Part shown: piece by piece, positions 7,864-22,139 of the stretch
Position numbering within the stretch: position 1 is the first letter of the stretch
How the letters are laid out: the number at the start of each line of letters is the position of its first letter
Assembly: GCA_035765755.1 (NCBI GenBank)
Contig: DASTWW010000196.1
Location: forward strand, 1 to 26,313
Direction of reading: 5' to 3'
Source of the DNA: DASSKA01 sp035765755
GTDB taxonomy: Bacteria; Actinomycetota; Actinomycetes; Propionibacteriales; Nocardioidaceae
Length of the DNA: 26,313 bases
Made by a program: the position numbers and the translations under genes
The notes under the pieces: generated by a model
Databases searched by the model: none
What the model saw: only the letters and a program-made list of their open reading frames with translations
What the model was told of the DNA's origin: nothing

Positions 7864-9359
7864 GCATCACTCGCCCCGGGCACCTGCTGAAGCTGCTGGT
7901 GCTGGTCTGCGCCGGGACCCTGTTGCTGACCGGGTGCGACTTCTCGGTCTACAAGCTGCCACTGCCCGGCGGCGTGGACCTCGGCGACCACCCGTACACG
8001 GTGCACGTGAAGTTCCGCGACGTGCTCGACCTGGTGCCGCAGTCCTCGGTGAAGGTCGACGACGTGACGGTCGGCAAGGTCGAGGACATCAGTCTCGACG
8101 GGTACGTCGCCGACGTGACCGTGCAGCTGCGCGGCAACGTGAAGCTGCCGGACAACGCGGAAGCCAAGATCCAGCAGACCAGCCTGCTCGGTGAGAAGTT
8201 CGTGGCGCTGTCCCCGCCTCCCGGCGGCCAGGGTCACGGGCGCCTGGGCAACGGCGACGTGATCGGGCTGGACCACTCCGGCCGCAACCCGGAGGTCGAG
8301 GAGGTGCTCGGCGCGCTGTCCCTGCTGCTCAACGGCGGCGGTGTGGGGCAGCTGAAGACCATCTCCACCGAGCTCAACAAGGCACTGTCCGGTCGTGAGG
8401 GCGACGTGCGGTCAGTGCTGCAGCAGCTCGACACGTTCATGGGCCAGCTCGACCAGCACAAGGACGAGATCGTCCGGGCGATCCAGAGCCTGAACCGGCT
8501 GGCCGTGTCCATCAACAAGCAGTCCGGCCCGATCAAGCAGGCCCTCGACGAGCTGCCCGGTGCACTCGCCTCGATCAACCGGCAGCGCGACGACCTGGTC
8601 AAGATGCTCAAGGCGCTGTCCCGGCTGAGCTCGGTCGGCACCCGGGTGATCCAGGGGTCGAAGGCGGCCACCATCGACAGCCTCCGGGAGCTCGCGCCTA
8701 CGCTCACCGAGCTGGCTCGGGCAGGTGACGCGCTGCCGAAGTCGCTCCAGGTGTTCCTGACCTACCCGTTCGTGGACGCGGTGGTCGGGCAGAACCCGGT
8801 GCAGGCCCGCAACCTGCACATGGGCGACTACACCAACCTGTCGATCAAGCTCGACCTCAGCCTTCGTGGCCTCGGGGTCACCGCCGGCGGCGCGGTGTCG
8901 GACCTGATCGACACGTGCAAGAAGTCGCCGCTCGCGCCGGTCTGCCAGCAGCTGCCGTTGGACGCGGTCAAGCAGATCTGCGCGCAGACCCCCCTGTCGC
9001 CGCTGTGCGACGGGCTGCCCGGGTCAGGCGGCTCCGGCGGATCCGGCGGCCCGGGCGGCTCCGGGGGCGGGCTGCTCGGCGGCGGTGGGCTTCTTGGTGG
9101 CTCGGGCGGCTCGGGCTCCGGCTCCCGGTCCGGCGGCACGGGCGACGGCGGCTCCGGCGGCACGGGCTCTGGCTCCGGCTCCGGGTCCGGCGGCACGGGC
9201 GACGGCGGCTCCGGCGGCTGCCTGATCGGGCTGCTGTGCCGGACCGCGCCCGGCCTTCCGGCCGACCAGCGGTCGGACCCCGGCCTCCGACACCTGCCGC
9301 CCGGCTCCTACGACCCGACTCTCGGTGCCCTGCTGGTGTGGGGGATGGTGCAGCGATGA
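7860..9359 (+). CDS. mceE: MCE-domain lipoprotein, MceE type, with Cys-pair and Gly/Ser-rich tail
   Basis: This is a 499-residue MCE protein. The start at 7860 overlaps the previous stop and gives a classic lipoprotein signal: basic residues, a hydrophobic stretch 9-24, and the lipobox LLTGC with the acylated cysteine at 26. The E subunit is the lipoprotein in actinobacterial mce operons. The MCE domain (about 45-120) includes VKVDDVTVGKVEDI and LLGEKFVALSPP. A helical region runs to about 330. The C-terminal part is unusual. It has two similar C-x8-C loops (Cys353/362 and Cys374/383), then about 70 residues of almost pure Gly/Ser/Thr/Asp (385-453), then a third pair, Cys454/460. The low-complexity DNA contains a 35-bp direct repeat. 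The terminal domain after the tail could anchor to another envelope layer, which is my inference. Confidence 0.92.
   Translation: MSITRPGHLLKLLVLVCAGTLLLTGCDFSVYKLPLPGGVDLGDHPYTVHVKFRDVLDLVPQSSVKVDDVTVGKVEDISLDGYVADVTVQLRGNVKLPDNAEAKIQQTSLLGEKFVALSPPPGGQGHGRLGNGDVIGLDHSGRNPEVEEVLGALSLLLNGGGVGQLKTISTELNKALSGREGDVRSVLQQLDTFMGQLDQHKDEIVRAIQSLNRLAVSINKQSGPIKQALDELPGALASINRQRDDLVKMLKALSRLSSVGTRVIQGSKAATIDSLRELAPTLTELARAGDALPKSLQVFLTYPFVDAVVGQNPVQARNLHMGDYTNLSIKLDLSLRGLGVTAGGAVSDLIDTCKKSPLAPVCQQLPLDAVKQICAQTPLSPLCDGLPGSGGSGGSGGPGGSGGGLLGGGGLLGGSGGSGSGSRSGGTGDGGSGGTGSGSGSGSGGTGDGGSGGCLIGLLCRTAPGLPADQRSDPGLRHLPPGSYDPTLGALLVWGMVQR
9127..9161 (+). repeat. 35-bp direct repeat, copy 1 (in mceE Gly-rich tail)
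   Basis: This copy is identical to 9184-9218 and lies 57 bp (19 codons) upstream of it in the same frame. Both encode SGGTGDGGSGG. The in-frame spacing means slippage between copies would shorten or lengthen the protein by 19 residues without a frameshift. Confidence 0.85.
9184..9218 (+). repeat. 35-bp direct repeat, copy 2 (in mceE Gly-rich tail)
   Basis: This is the second copy of the repeat described at 9127-9161. It ends directly before the codon for Cys454 that begins the terminal CLIGLLC loop of MceE. Confidence 0.85.
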
Positions 9360-10645
9360 TCTCGAGACGCACGAAGATGCAGCTGATGGTGTTCGTGCTG
9401 ATCACCATGGTCGGCGTGGCCTACGTCGGCGCGAGGTACGCCCGCCTCGGCCGGCTGATGTTCGACACCACCTACCAGGTGGTGGCGCACTTCGACGAGT
9501 CCGGCGGGATCTTCGCCGGCGCCGAGGTCTCCTACCGGGGCGTCACGGTCGGCCGGGTGGACAGGCTCCAGCTCACCGACCAGGGCGTCGACGTGATCCT
9601 GGACATCGACAACGGCAGCCGGCCGATCCCCGCAAAGACCAAGGCAGTGGTCGCCGACCGTTCGGCGGTGGGGGAGCAGTACGTCGATCTCGAGCCGGTC
9701 ACCGACTCCGCTCCGTACCTCACCGACGGGTCGCAGATCCCGACCTCGATGACGCAGACCCCGATCTCGTCGACAAAGCTGCTCGTCGATCTCGACACCA
9801 CGGTGAACTCCGTGCACAAGAAGAGCCTGCGCACGGTGGTGTCCGCGCTCGGCCAGGCCTTCCACGGCACCGGGGACGACCTGGGCCGGATGATCGACTC
9901 CTCCAACTCGTTCATCAGTGCGGCGAACGCCAACTTCGGCACCACGACCGCGCTGATCCACGACGGCAACACGGTGCTGCAGACCCAGATCGACAAGACC
10001 TCGGCGATCAAGAGCTTCGCCAAGAACCTCGCGCTGTTCACCGGCACCGTCGCCGCCAGTGACGCCGACCTTCGCAAGGTCATCGACAGCGGCAGCGCAA
10101 CCGCGAACCAGCTGCGCACGTTCCTGGAGCGCAACCAGGTCGACCTGGGCGACCTGATCAACAACCTGGTCACCACCGGCGAGATCACGGTGGCGCACCT
10201 CGACGGCATCCGACAGGTGCTGGTGCTCTACCCGTACGTCGTGGCCGGCGGTTACACCGTGGTGGCCAAGGACCCGCAGACGGGCCTGTACGACGCCCAC
10301 TTCGGGATGGTGCTGACCAACAACCCGCCGGTGTGCCACCACGGTTACGAGAGCACCACGGCCCGGCCGCCGCAGGACCGAAGTGACCGGCCGATGAACA
10401 CCGCCGCGCACTGCGCCGAACCGCAGTCGCAGTCCAACGCACGCGGGGCCCAGTGGGCGCCGCGCGCCGGAGCGGCGTACCGTGCTCCGGTCGTAGCCGC
10501 CTACGACCCCGGCACCGGAAGGCTCCGCTACACCGACAGCAGCCCGAGCGGCTCGGTCAGCTACACGGGAGGCGCGGCGTCGGTGTTCGGGGAGGCGTCG
10601 TGGAAGTGGCTGCTGCTGCAGCCGTTGGCGGGGGCCGGAAAGTGA
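9356..10645 (+). CDS. mceF: MCE-domain protein, MceF type
   Basis: This is the last MCE subunit of the operon, with 429 residues from the ATG at 9356, which overlaps the lipoprotein gene's stop. The transmembrane helix is at about 9-27 (LMVFVLITMVGVAYVGARY). The MCE domain at about 38-115 includes VSYRGVTVGRVDRL and RSAVGEQYVDLEP. Further on are TPISSTKLLVDLDTTVNSV and a helical region with RTFLERNQVDLGDLINNL, both typical of MceF. The C-terminal ~90 residues carry cysteines (PPVCHHGYES, AAHCAEP) and an aromatic-rich sequence that includes YDPGTGRLRYTD. The gene ends 20 bases before the ATG of the first Mce-associated protein, breaking the chain of overlapping stops and starts. Confidence 0.92.
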   Translation: MISRRTKMQLMVFVLITMVGVAYVGARYARLGRLMFDTTYQVVAHFDESGGIFAGAEVSYRGVTVGRVDRLQLTDQGVDVILDIDNGSRPIPAKTKAVVADRSAVGEQYVDLEPVTDSAPYLTDGSQIPTSMTQTPISSTKLLVDLDTTVNSVHKKSLRTVVSALGQAFHGTGDDLGRMIDSSNSFISAANANFGTTTALIHDGNTVLQTQIDKTSAIKSFAKNLALFTGTVAASDADLRKVIDSGSATANQLRTFLERNQVDLGDLINNLVTTGEITVAHLDGIRQVLVLYPYVVAGGYTVVAKDPQTGLYDAHFGMVLTNNPPVCHHGYESTTARPPQDRSDRPMNTAAHCAEPQSQSNARGAQWAPRAGAAYRAPVVAAYDPGTGRLRYTDSSPSGSVSYTGGAASVFGEASWKWLLLQPLAGAGK

Positions 10646-10665
10646 CTCCTTCGAGGGGAGCGACG

Positions 10666-11226
10666 ATGAGTACAACTCAGCTGAGTGCTTCGACCGGAGC
10701 AGCGAACGAGGCGACCAGCGCGGAGGCCGTGGCGCGGCCACGACTCGGGCGGCGGCTCCGGATCGCGGTGGCCGCGGTGCTCGTCCTGTTGATCGCCGTG
10801 GGCGCGGCGGTGCTGGCCCTGAGCTATCCGCGAGTGCACGCCTACCAGACCGAGACGCAGAACCGTGCCGACGTCGTACGCGTCGCCGAGCGGTTCACCA
10901 CCGAGGTGAACAACTACGACGTCTCCTCGATCGATGGGTACCAGAAGCGGATCTCGCCGCTGCTGACGACCAAGTTCCGAGCAGACTTCAAGCACGCGAT
11001 GGGCGACATCGTCACCTCGGTGCAGAAGGCCAAGATGACTTCGCAGGGGCAGGTGCTGGCCTCCGCGGTGTCCGGCATCGACCAGGACTCGGCGACCGTG
11101 CTGGTGGTCGCCGACGCCAAGGTCAAGACGGTCTTCGACACCCGGGCGCGCCACTTCCGGTGGAAGATCTCGCTGGTCAAGGTGAACGACCGGTGGCTCG
11201 TCGACGACTTCCAGCCGATCTCGTGA
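10666..11226 (+). CDS. Mce-associated membrane protein (Mam/Mas-like), first
   Basis: This is a 186-residue protein with a short cytoplasmic N-terminus, one transmembrane helix at about 31-53 (IAVAAVLVLLIAVGAAVLAL) and an extracytoplasmic domain. The domain has the small alpha+beta fold pattern of Mce-associated proteins (NTF2-like): a helix with VVRVAERFTTEVNNYD, then beta strands ending in the family's typical close WKISLVKVNDRWLVDDFQPI. I chose the ATG at 10666 because GAGGGGAG stands just upstream at good spacing. A GTG at 10642 overlapping the mceF stop would add eight residues and remains possible. Members of this family stabilise Mce transporters in mycobacteria. That role here is inferred from family and position. 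Confidence 0.85.
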   Translation: MSTTQLSASTGAANEATSAEAVARPRLGRRLRIAVAAVLVLLIAVGAAVLALSYPRVHAYQTETQNRADVVRVAERFTTEVNNYDVSSIDGYQKRISPLLTTKFRADFKHAMGDIVTSVQKAKMTSQGQVLASAVSGIDQDSATVLVVADAKVKTVFDTRARHFRWKISLVKVNDRWLVDDFQPIS

Positions 11227-11237
11227 GAGGGGGGACC

Positions 11238-11948
11238 ATGCCCAAGCCCAGCCCCGTCAAGACCGGCCGTCGCCGGATCGCCGGCGAGCGGTCGACCAGG
11301 CGTCCGGAGTCCCGGGCCCCGCAGCCGGAAGCCGAGGAGCCCAGCTCGACCGTCGACCCGGAGCACTCCGCCGTCGTCGACCCTGAGCTGTCTTCCACCG
11401 GCGAGCCGGAGGTCACGCCGGCTGCGGGTGCAGCTGACCAGACGCGGCGTCCCCGCCCGTCCGGCACCGGTCCCTCGAACCTGGTGCTGGCGATCCTCGC
11501 CGTCCTCGCAGCGGCCACGGTCGCCGGGGCAGCGTTCTTCGCGGTGCCCGCCTGGCGGGATCACGGAGTCCAGCAGGCGCAGCAGAACGCACCTTCGGTG
11601 GCCGAGCGCGCGGCCAAGGCGATCTTGTCCTACGACTACACGTCGCTGGACCACGACGAGAAGGCCGCGGCGAGCTACATGACTCCGACGTACCGGAAGA
11701 AGTACGAGCACACCTTCCGCCTTGTCAAGGACAGTGCGCCGCACCTGAAGGCCAAGGTCACCTCTCGCGTCCTCGGCTCCGGCGTCTCCGAGGCCGACGG
11801 AGAACACGCGCACGTGCTGGTCTTCGTCGACCAGACGACCAAGAGCACCGCCAACGGCGGTCAGCCTCAGGTCGCCCTCAACCGGGTGATGTTCACCATG
11901 GTGCTGCAGGACGGACGCTGGTTGGTCAACGGCATCACGTCGTACTAG
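11238..11948 (+). CDS. Mce-associated membrane protein (Mam/Mas-like), second
   Basis: This is a 236-residue protein. It begins with about 78 residues of disordered, Pro/Glu/Arg-rich cytoplasmic sequence, then has a transmembrane helix at about 80-104 (SNLVLAILAVLAAATVAGAAFF). The extracytoplasmic domain matches the architecture of the preceding gene's product: a helix with VAERAAKAILSYDYTSLD, the segment YMTPTYRKKYEHTF, and a C-terminal strand VMFTMVLQDGRWLVNGI. The ATG at 11238 follows a strong GAGAGGGGGG ribosome site 11 bases after the previous stop. Two such proteins at the end of an mce operon are a common arrangement. This is the last gene of the operon. No convincing U-rich terminator is seen after it. 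Confidence 0.85.
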   Translation: MPKPSPVKTGRRRIAGERSTRRPESRAPQPEAEEPSSTVDPEHSAVVDPELSSTGEPEVTPAAGAADQTRRPRPSGTGPSNLVLAILAVLAAATVAGAAFFAVPAWRDHGVQQAQQNAPSVAERAAKAILSYDYTSLDHDEKAAASYMTPTYRKKYEHTFRLVKDSAPHLKAKVTSRVLGSGVSEADGEHAHVLVFVDQTTKSTANGGQPQVALNRVMFTMVLQDGRWLVNGITSY

Positions 11949-12061
11949 ATCGCCTGGCACACCCCGCAGTGGCCGCGGCGGCAGAATTCTTTACCTTGTG
12001 TTGTCCCCGGTCCGGGGCACCTGACCGCTTTGTGGCCCGGGGAACTGTCGGAGCCTGTCCG
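11949..12061. other. Gap between mce operon and HNH remnant
   Basis: About 110 bp without a gene. It contains a small GC hairpin (CCCCG/CGGGG at 12005-12009 and 12013-12017, loop GTC), which is too short and lacks a T-tract to be called a terminator. Local AT content is higher near 11990 (agaattctttacc). I see nothing else here. Confidence 0.5.
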
Positions 12062-12067
12062 TAGTGT
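12062..12067 (+). promoter_or_regulatory. -10 box (TAGTGT) of a leaderless-type promoter for the HNH remnant
   Basis: TAGTGT fits the actinobacterial TAnnnT -10 consensus. It ends seven bases before the ATG at 12075, the spacing expected when transcription begins at the start codon itself. No Shine-Dalgarno sequence is present. No good -35 hexamer is visible. Confidence 0.45.
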
Positions 12068-12074
12068 CGTTCAT

Positions 12075-12548
12075 ATGTTCGAAGTCATCGATGGGTTGGA
12101 CGGTCAGGGTCTTGCTGATGCCCTGGACGTGAACCATCGTGCCGACCTGGGGCGGCGGGCCTTCGAGCTGGTGATGGTGGCCGGCCGGGCCGATGTGCAC
12201 AACGAGGACAGTGTGCCCTGGCCACCTCGCCGTTGGCGGCCGACAACCTGCTGCGGGACGGGTTGGATCTGCGGCACCGGCATCCACACCGCCGCGTTCA
12301 CCGTCGACGAGCACGGCGACCCCGCCCAGCCCGGGCAGACCCGGCTGGACAACCTCGGCGGCCTCGAACGCCGCCTGCACCGGGTCAAGACCCACAAGAA
12401 GGGCTGGCGCGTCTACCAGCCCACCAGAGGTGTCTATCTGTGGCGCAGCCCACACGGCCACTGGTACCGCGTCGACCACACCGGCACCCACCGCCTCGGC
12501 AAGACTCCCGATCTGAGCCAGCCGGACATCGACCCCGACGCCGCCTGA
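12075..12548 (+). pseudogene. Remnant of DUF222/HNH endonuclease gene (13E12-type) with internal deletion
   Basis: The frame encodes 157 residues, far short of the ~400-500 usual for this family. The N-terminus MFEVIDGLDGQGLADALD followed by a helix with AFELVMVAGRADVHNED matches the start of DUF222 proteins. The C-terminal ~75 residues (GQTRLDNLGGLERRLHRVKTHKKGW, then GVYLWRSPHGHWYRVDHTGTHRLG) match the end of the HNH nuclease domain. The whole middle is missing. The residues at the junction (about 48-65, WPPRRWRPTTCCGTGW) read like out-of-frame sequence, and the Asp-His pair expected before the AFTVDEHG segment has decayed. No nuclease activity is expected. These genes are multicopy and mobile-like in actinobacteria, so this is probably an old insertion between the mce operon and rpoB. 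Confidence 0.72.
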
Positions 12549-12785
12549 GCGCGGGCCGGCGGGCCGTCCCTTGAGTCCGTCCACGGCATTTGCCAGGCTT
12601 GACCGGCCCGACTTGCCGGGCGTGGGAAGGCCTGACGTCCTTGACTCCGCGTCTGCAGAGGGTTCATGCTTCGACTCGAACGGCACCGGTGCAGATAGCG
12701 GCCCGGGGCCGTGGCGGCGCCAACGGGGTCGCCTTGACCGCCCGTCACCAGGGTTCCAGAGGTGGCGGGCCGGGGGTTAGTGGAG
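12549..12785. other. Unassigned intergenic DNA upstream of the rpoB promoter
   Basis: About 240 bp of high-GC DNA with no convincing gene on either strand. Open frames are present but short, overlapping and of atypical composition. A 5-bp GC hairpin (GCCCG at 12606-12610 with CGGGC at 12617-12621) is the only structure I noticed. Part of it may be eroded sequence from the same insertion as the HNH remnant. Confidence 0.5.
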
Positions 12786-12814
12786 TTGTGCCCGGTGGGC
12801 GCATCGGCTAGGAT
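12786..12814 (+). promoter_or_regulatory. Predicted sigma70-type promoter of rpoBC
   Basis: TTGTGC (12786-12791) is separated by exactly 17 bp from TAGGAT (12809-12814). Both hexamers fit the actinobacterial housekeeping consensus (TTGnnn, TAnnnT). Transcription would start near 12821, giving a leader of about 100 nt before the rpoB TTG codon. Confidence 0.6.
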
Positions 12815-12843
12815 CACTCTTTGCGCCTGCCCTCAAATGCTCC

Positions 12844-12855
12844 CCGGTCGACCGG
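12844..12855. repeat. 12-bp perfect palindrome in rpoB leader
   Basis: CCGGTCGACCGG lies about 23 bp downstream of the predicted transcription start and 65 bp before rpoB. It could be an operator-like site or a small hairpin in the RNA. A palindrome of this kind can arise by chance in high-GC DNA. Confidence 0.4.
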
Positions 12856-12920
12856 TGGCCGGTTTGTGGTGGGCCGGCGTCATCACCAGATGAGTCCGCG
12901 AGCCTTCGGAAGGACCCCTC

Positions 12921-16391
<3,471 letters not shown>

Positions 16392-16429
16392 ACCACTCTT
16401 AAGCCAAGGAACCGAGGGAAGTAACCAAC

Positions 16430-20311
<3,882 letters not shown>

Positions 20312-20326
20312 CCCGAAGCAGTCGCA

Positions 20327-20362
20327 GGAAGGCCCCAGGACGTCCGCGTCCTGGGGCCTTCC
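20327..20362 (+). terminator. Intrinsic-like terminator hairpin after rpoC
   Basis: This is a perfect 16-bp inverted repeat (20327-20342 pairing with 20347-20362) with a TCCG tetraloop, starting 16 bp after the rpoC stop. No T-tract follows, which is common for terminators in high-GC actinobacteria. It cleanly separates rpoBC from the NUDIX gene. Confidence 0.85.
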
Positions 20363-20385
20363 GGCGTCCGGTGCACGCACCGGAC

Positions 20386-20391
20386 TAGGCT
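20386..20391 (+). promoter_or_regulatory. -10 box (TAGGCT) of a probable leaderless promoter for the NUDIX operon
   Basis: TAGGCT matches TAnnnT and ends seven bases before the ATG at 20399, so transcription should start at or next to the start codon. No Shine-Dalgarno sequence precedes the ATG, which agrees with a leaderless mRNA. A -35 hexamer is not evident in the short gap after the rpoC terminator. Confidence 0.55.
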
Positions 20392-20398
20392 CCGACCC

Positions 20399-20863
20399 AT
20401 GCCCGCCGAGCCCGTGCCGTCCCCGCGCCAGCGGGTGGCCTCCTACGCGGTGCTCACCCGCGACGGGCAGGTGCTGCTGACCCGGATGTCGGCGCGCACC
20501 CGCATCGAGGGCAGGTGGACGCTGCCGGGTGGAGGGATCGAGCACGGCGAGGACCCCCGTGACGCGCTGCGCCGCGAGGTGTACGAGGAGACCGGTCTGT
20601 GGGTCCGGCCGGGCCGGCTGGTCGACGTGCACGCCTCGCACTTCGTGGCACCCAACGCCGCCGGCGTCGTCGAGGACTACCACGGCATCCACCTGCTGTT
20701 CGACGCGGTCATCGACGAGTCGTCCCTGGGCGTCTCCCCGCACGTCGTGGAGGCGGACGGCTCCACCGAGCGCGCGGAGTGGGTGCCCGTGGCCGACGCC
20801 CTGCGGCTCGACCTGCTCGGCGCCGCCCGGCACGCCCTGACCCTGCTGCACCCGGAGGAGTGA
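20399..20863 (+). CDS. NUDIX hydrolase
   Basis: This is a 154-residue single-domain NUDIX pyrophosphohydrolase. The complete Nudix box (G-x5-E-x7-REVYEETGL) spans residues 45-67, with the metal-binding REVxEE at 59-64. The preceding strand RIEGRWTLPGGGIEHGED is typical. The C-terminal part has an EDYHGIHLLFDAVI strand and a WVPVADAL segment near 122-130, as in ADP-ribose or nucleoside-diphosphate hydrolases of the MutT group. The substrate cannot be assigned. It starts without a ribosome site right behind a -10 box and ends one base before the next ATG with a strong GGAGGAG inside its last codons, so it leads a three-gene unit. A metabolic link to the two downstream oxidoreductases is not obvious. 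Confidence 0.92.
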   Translation: MPAEPVPSPRQRVASYAVLTRDGQVLLTRMSARTRIEGRWTLPGGGIEHGEDPRDALRREVYEETGLWVRPGRLVDVHASHFVAPNAAGVVEDYHGIHLLFDAVIDESSLGVSPHVVEADGSTERAEWVPVADALRLDLLGAARHALTLLHPEE

Positions 20864-20864
20864 G

Positions 20865-22139
20865 ATGTCCGAGACCGTCTTCACCTACGGCGCGCCCGCG
20901 CTCAAGTACGGCGCCGGCGCCAGCGACGAGATCGGCTACGACCTGTCGGAGCTCGGCGCGAGCAGGGTGCTGGTGATCACCGACCCTGGGGTGGCCGCGA
21001 CCGGGCACCCACAGCGCGTCGCCGAGCAGATGGCCGGGTTCGGGATCGAGGCGCGGGTGTACGACGGGGTGCACGTCGAGCCCACCGACCGGAGCATGCG
21101 CGACGCGGTGGAGCACGCCCGCGAACACGGCCCCTGGGACGCCTTCGTGGCCGTGGGCGGCGGCTCGGCCATCGACACCGCCAAGGCGGTCAACCTGCTG
21201 ACCACCAACCCCGGCGACCTCATGGACTACGTCAACGCCCCGGTGGGCGGGGGAGCCGCGCCCACCAAGCCGCTGCGCCCGCTGGTCGCCGTGCCCACCA
21301 CCACCGGCACCGGCAGCGAGAGCACCACCGTGTGCGTGCTCGACGTGCTCGACCAGCACGTCAAGACGGGGATCAGCCACCCCCGGCTGCGCCCCACGCT
21401 CGCCGTGGTGGACCCGCGGCTGACCGCGACCCAGCCGTCGGGGGTGACCGCCTCGTGCGGCATGGACATCCTCTGCCACGCGCTGGAGAGCTGGACCGCG
21501 CGCCCCTACGACTCGTTCGACAGAAAGACGCCGGAGCAACGGGTGCCCTACTGCGGGGCCAACCCGATTGCGGACATGTGGTCGGAGAAGGCGATGGGAC
21601 TGCTGGCCGGGGCGTTCCGCCGGGCGGTCCGCGACGGCGAGGACGAGGCGGCCCGCGCCGACATGGCCATGGCCGCGACGTTCGCCGGGATGGGCTTCGG
21701 CAACGCGGGGGTGCACATCCCGCACGCGAACGCCTACCCGATCGCCGGCCGGGTGCGCGACTTCCACCCGGACGGCTACCCGGCAGACGAGCCGATGGTG
21801 CCGCACGGCATGGCCGTGGCGCTCACGGCTCCCGAGGCGTTCCGGTTCACGTTCGAGGCCGCACCGGAACGGCACGTGCGCGCGGCCGAGCTGCTCGGCG
21901 CGGACCGGCTCGAGAGCCGCCCGGACGACACGCGGGACCTGCTGCCCCAGGTGCTCGCCGACCTGATGCGTGACATCGGCATCCCCAACGGGATCGGTGC
22001 GGTCGGGTACGGCGAGGCGGACGTGGACGCCCTGGTGGAGGGCGCGCTCAAGCAGCAGCGGCTGCTCGCGACCGCGCCGCGGCAGGCCACCGCCGAGGAC
22101 CTGGCCGGCGTCTTCGCGGGATCCCTGCAGCTGTGGTGA
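20865..22139 (+). CDS. Hydroxyacid-oxoacid transhydrogenase-type iron-containing alcohol dehydrogenase
   Basis: This is a 424-residue group III (iron-type) alcohol dehydrogenase. The nucleotide motif GGGSAIDTAKA begins at 98 and PTTTGTGSEST lies near 144. Probable metal ligands are Asp201 and His205 (GMDILCHALESW), His287 (HANAYPIAG) and His314 (MVPHGMAVAL). The region between the last two histidines carries an insertion with FHPDGYPADEP. That insertion, VGYGEADVDALVEGALKQQRLLATAPR and the C-terminal LAGVFAGSLQLW closely match the hydroxyacid-oxoacid transhydrogenase (ADHFE1/HOT) branch and not simple alcohol dehydrogenases. HOT converts 4-hydroxybutyrate plus 2-oxoglutarate to succinate semialdehyde plus D-2-hydroxyglutarate. 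Its stop codon overlaps the start of the FAD/Fe-S dehydrogenase, which could recycle that by-product. Substrate is inferred from family. Confidence 0.85.
   Translation: MSETVFTYGAPALKYGAGASDEIGYDLSELGASRVLVITDPGVAATGHPQRVAEQMAGFGIEARVYDGVHVEPTDRSMRDAVEHAREHGPWDAFVAVGGGSAIDTAKAVNLLTTNPGDLMDYVNAPVGGGAAPTKPLRPLVAVPTTTGTGSESTTVCVLDVLDQHVKTGISHPRLRPTLAVVDPRLTATQPSGVTASCGMDILCHALESWTARPYDSFDRKTPEQRVPYCGANPIADMWSEKAMGLLAGAFRRAVRDGEDEAARADMAMAATFAGMGFGNAGVHIPHANAYPIAGRVRDFHPDGYPADEPMVPHGMAVALTAPEAFRFTFEAAPERHVRAAELLGADRLESRPDDTRDLLPQVLADLMRDIGIPNGIGAVGYGEADVDALVEGALKQQRLLATAPRQATAEDLAGVFAGSLQLW

Noticed and set aside
9010..9220. Repeat array such as CRISPR or VNTR in the Gly/Ser-rich region
   Set aside because: The repetition is codon-level low complexity inside an intact gene. 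Apart from one 35-bp pair there is no regular repeat-spacer structure.
12005..12017. Terminator of the mce operon
   Set aside because: The stem is only five base pairs with a three-base loop and no T-tract, which is too weak to call in this base composition.
12571..12817. Short open frames on both strands between the HNH remnant and rpoB
   Set aside because: They overlap each other, lack ribosome sites and recognisable motifs, and include the predicted rpoB promoter region.
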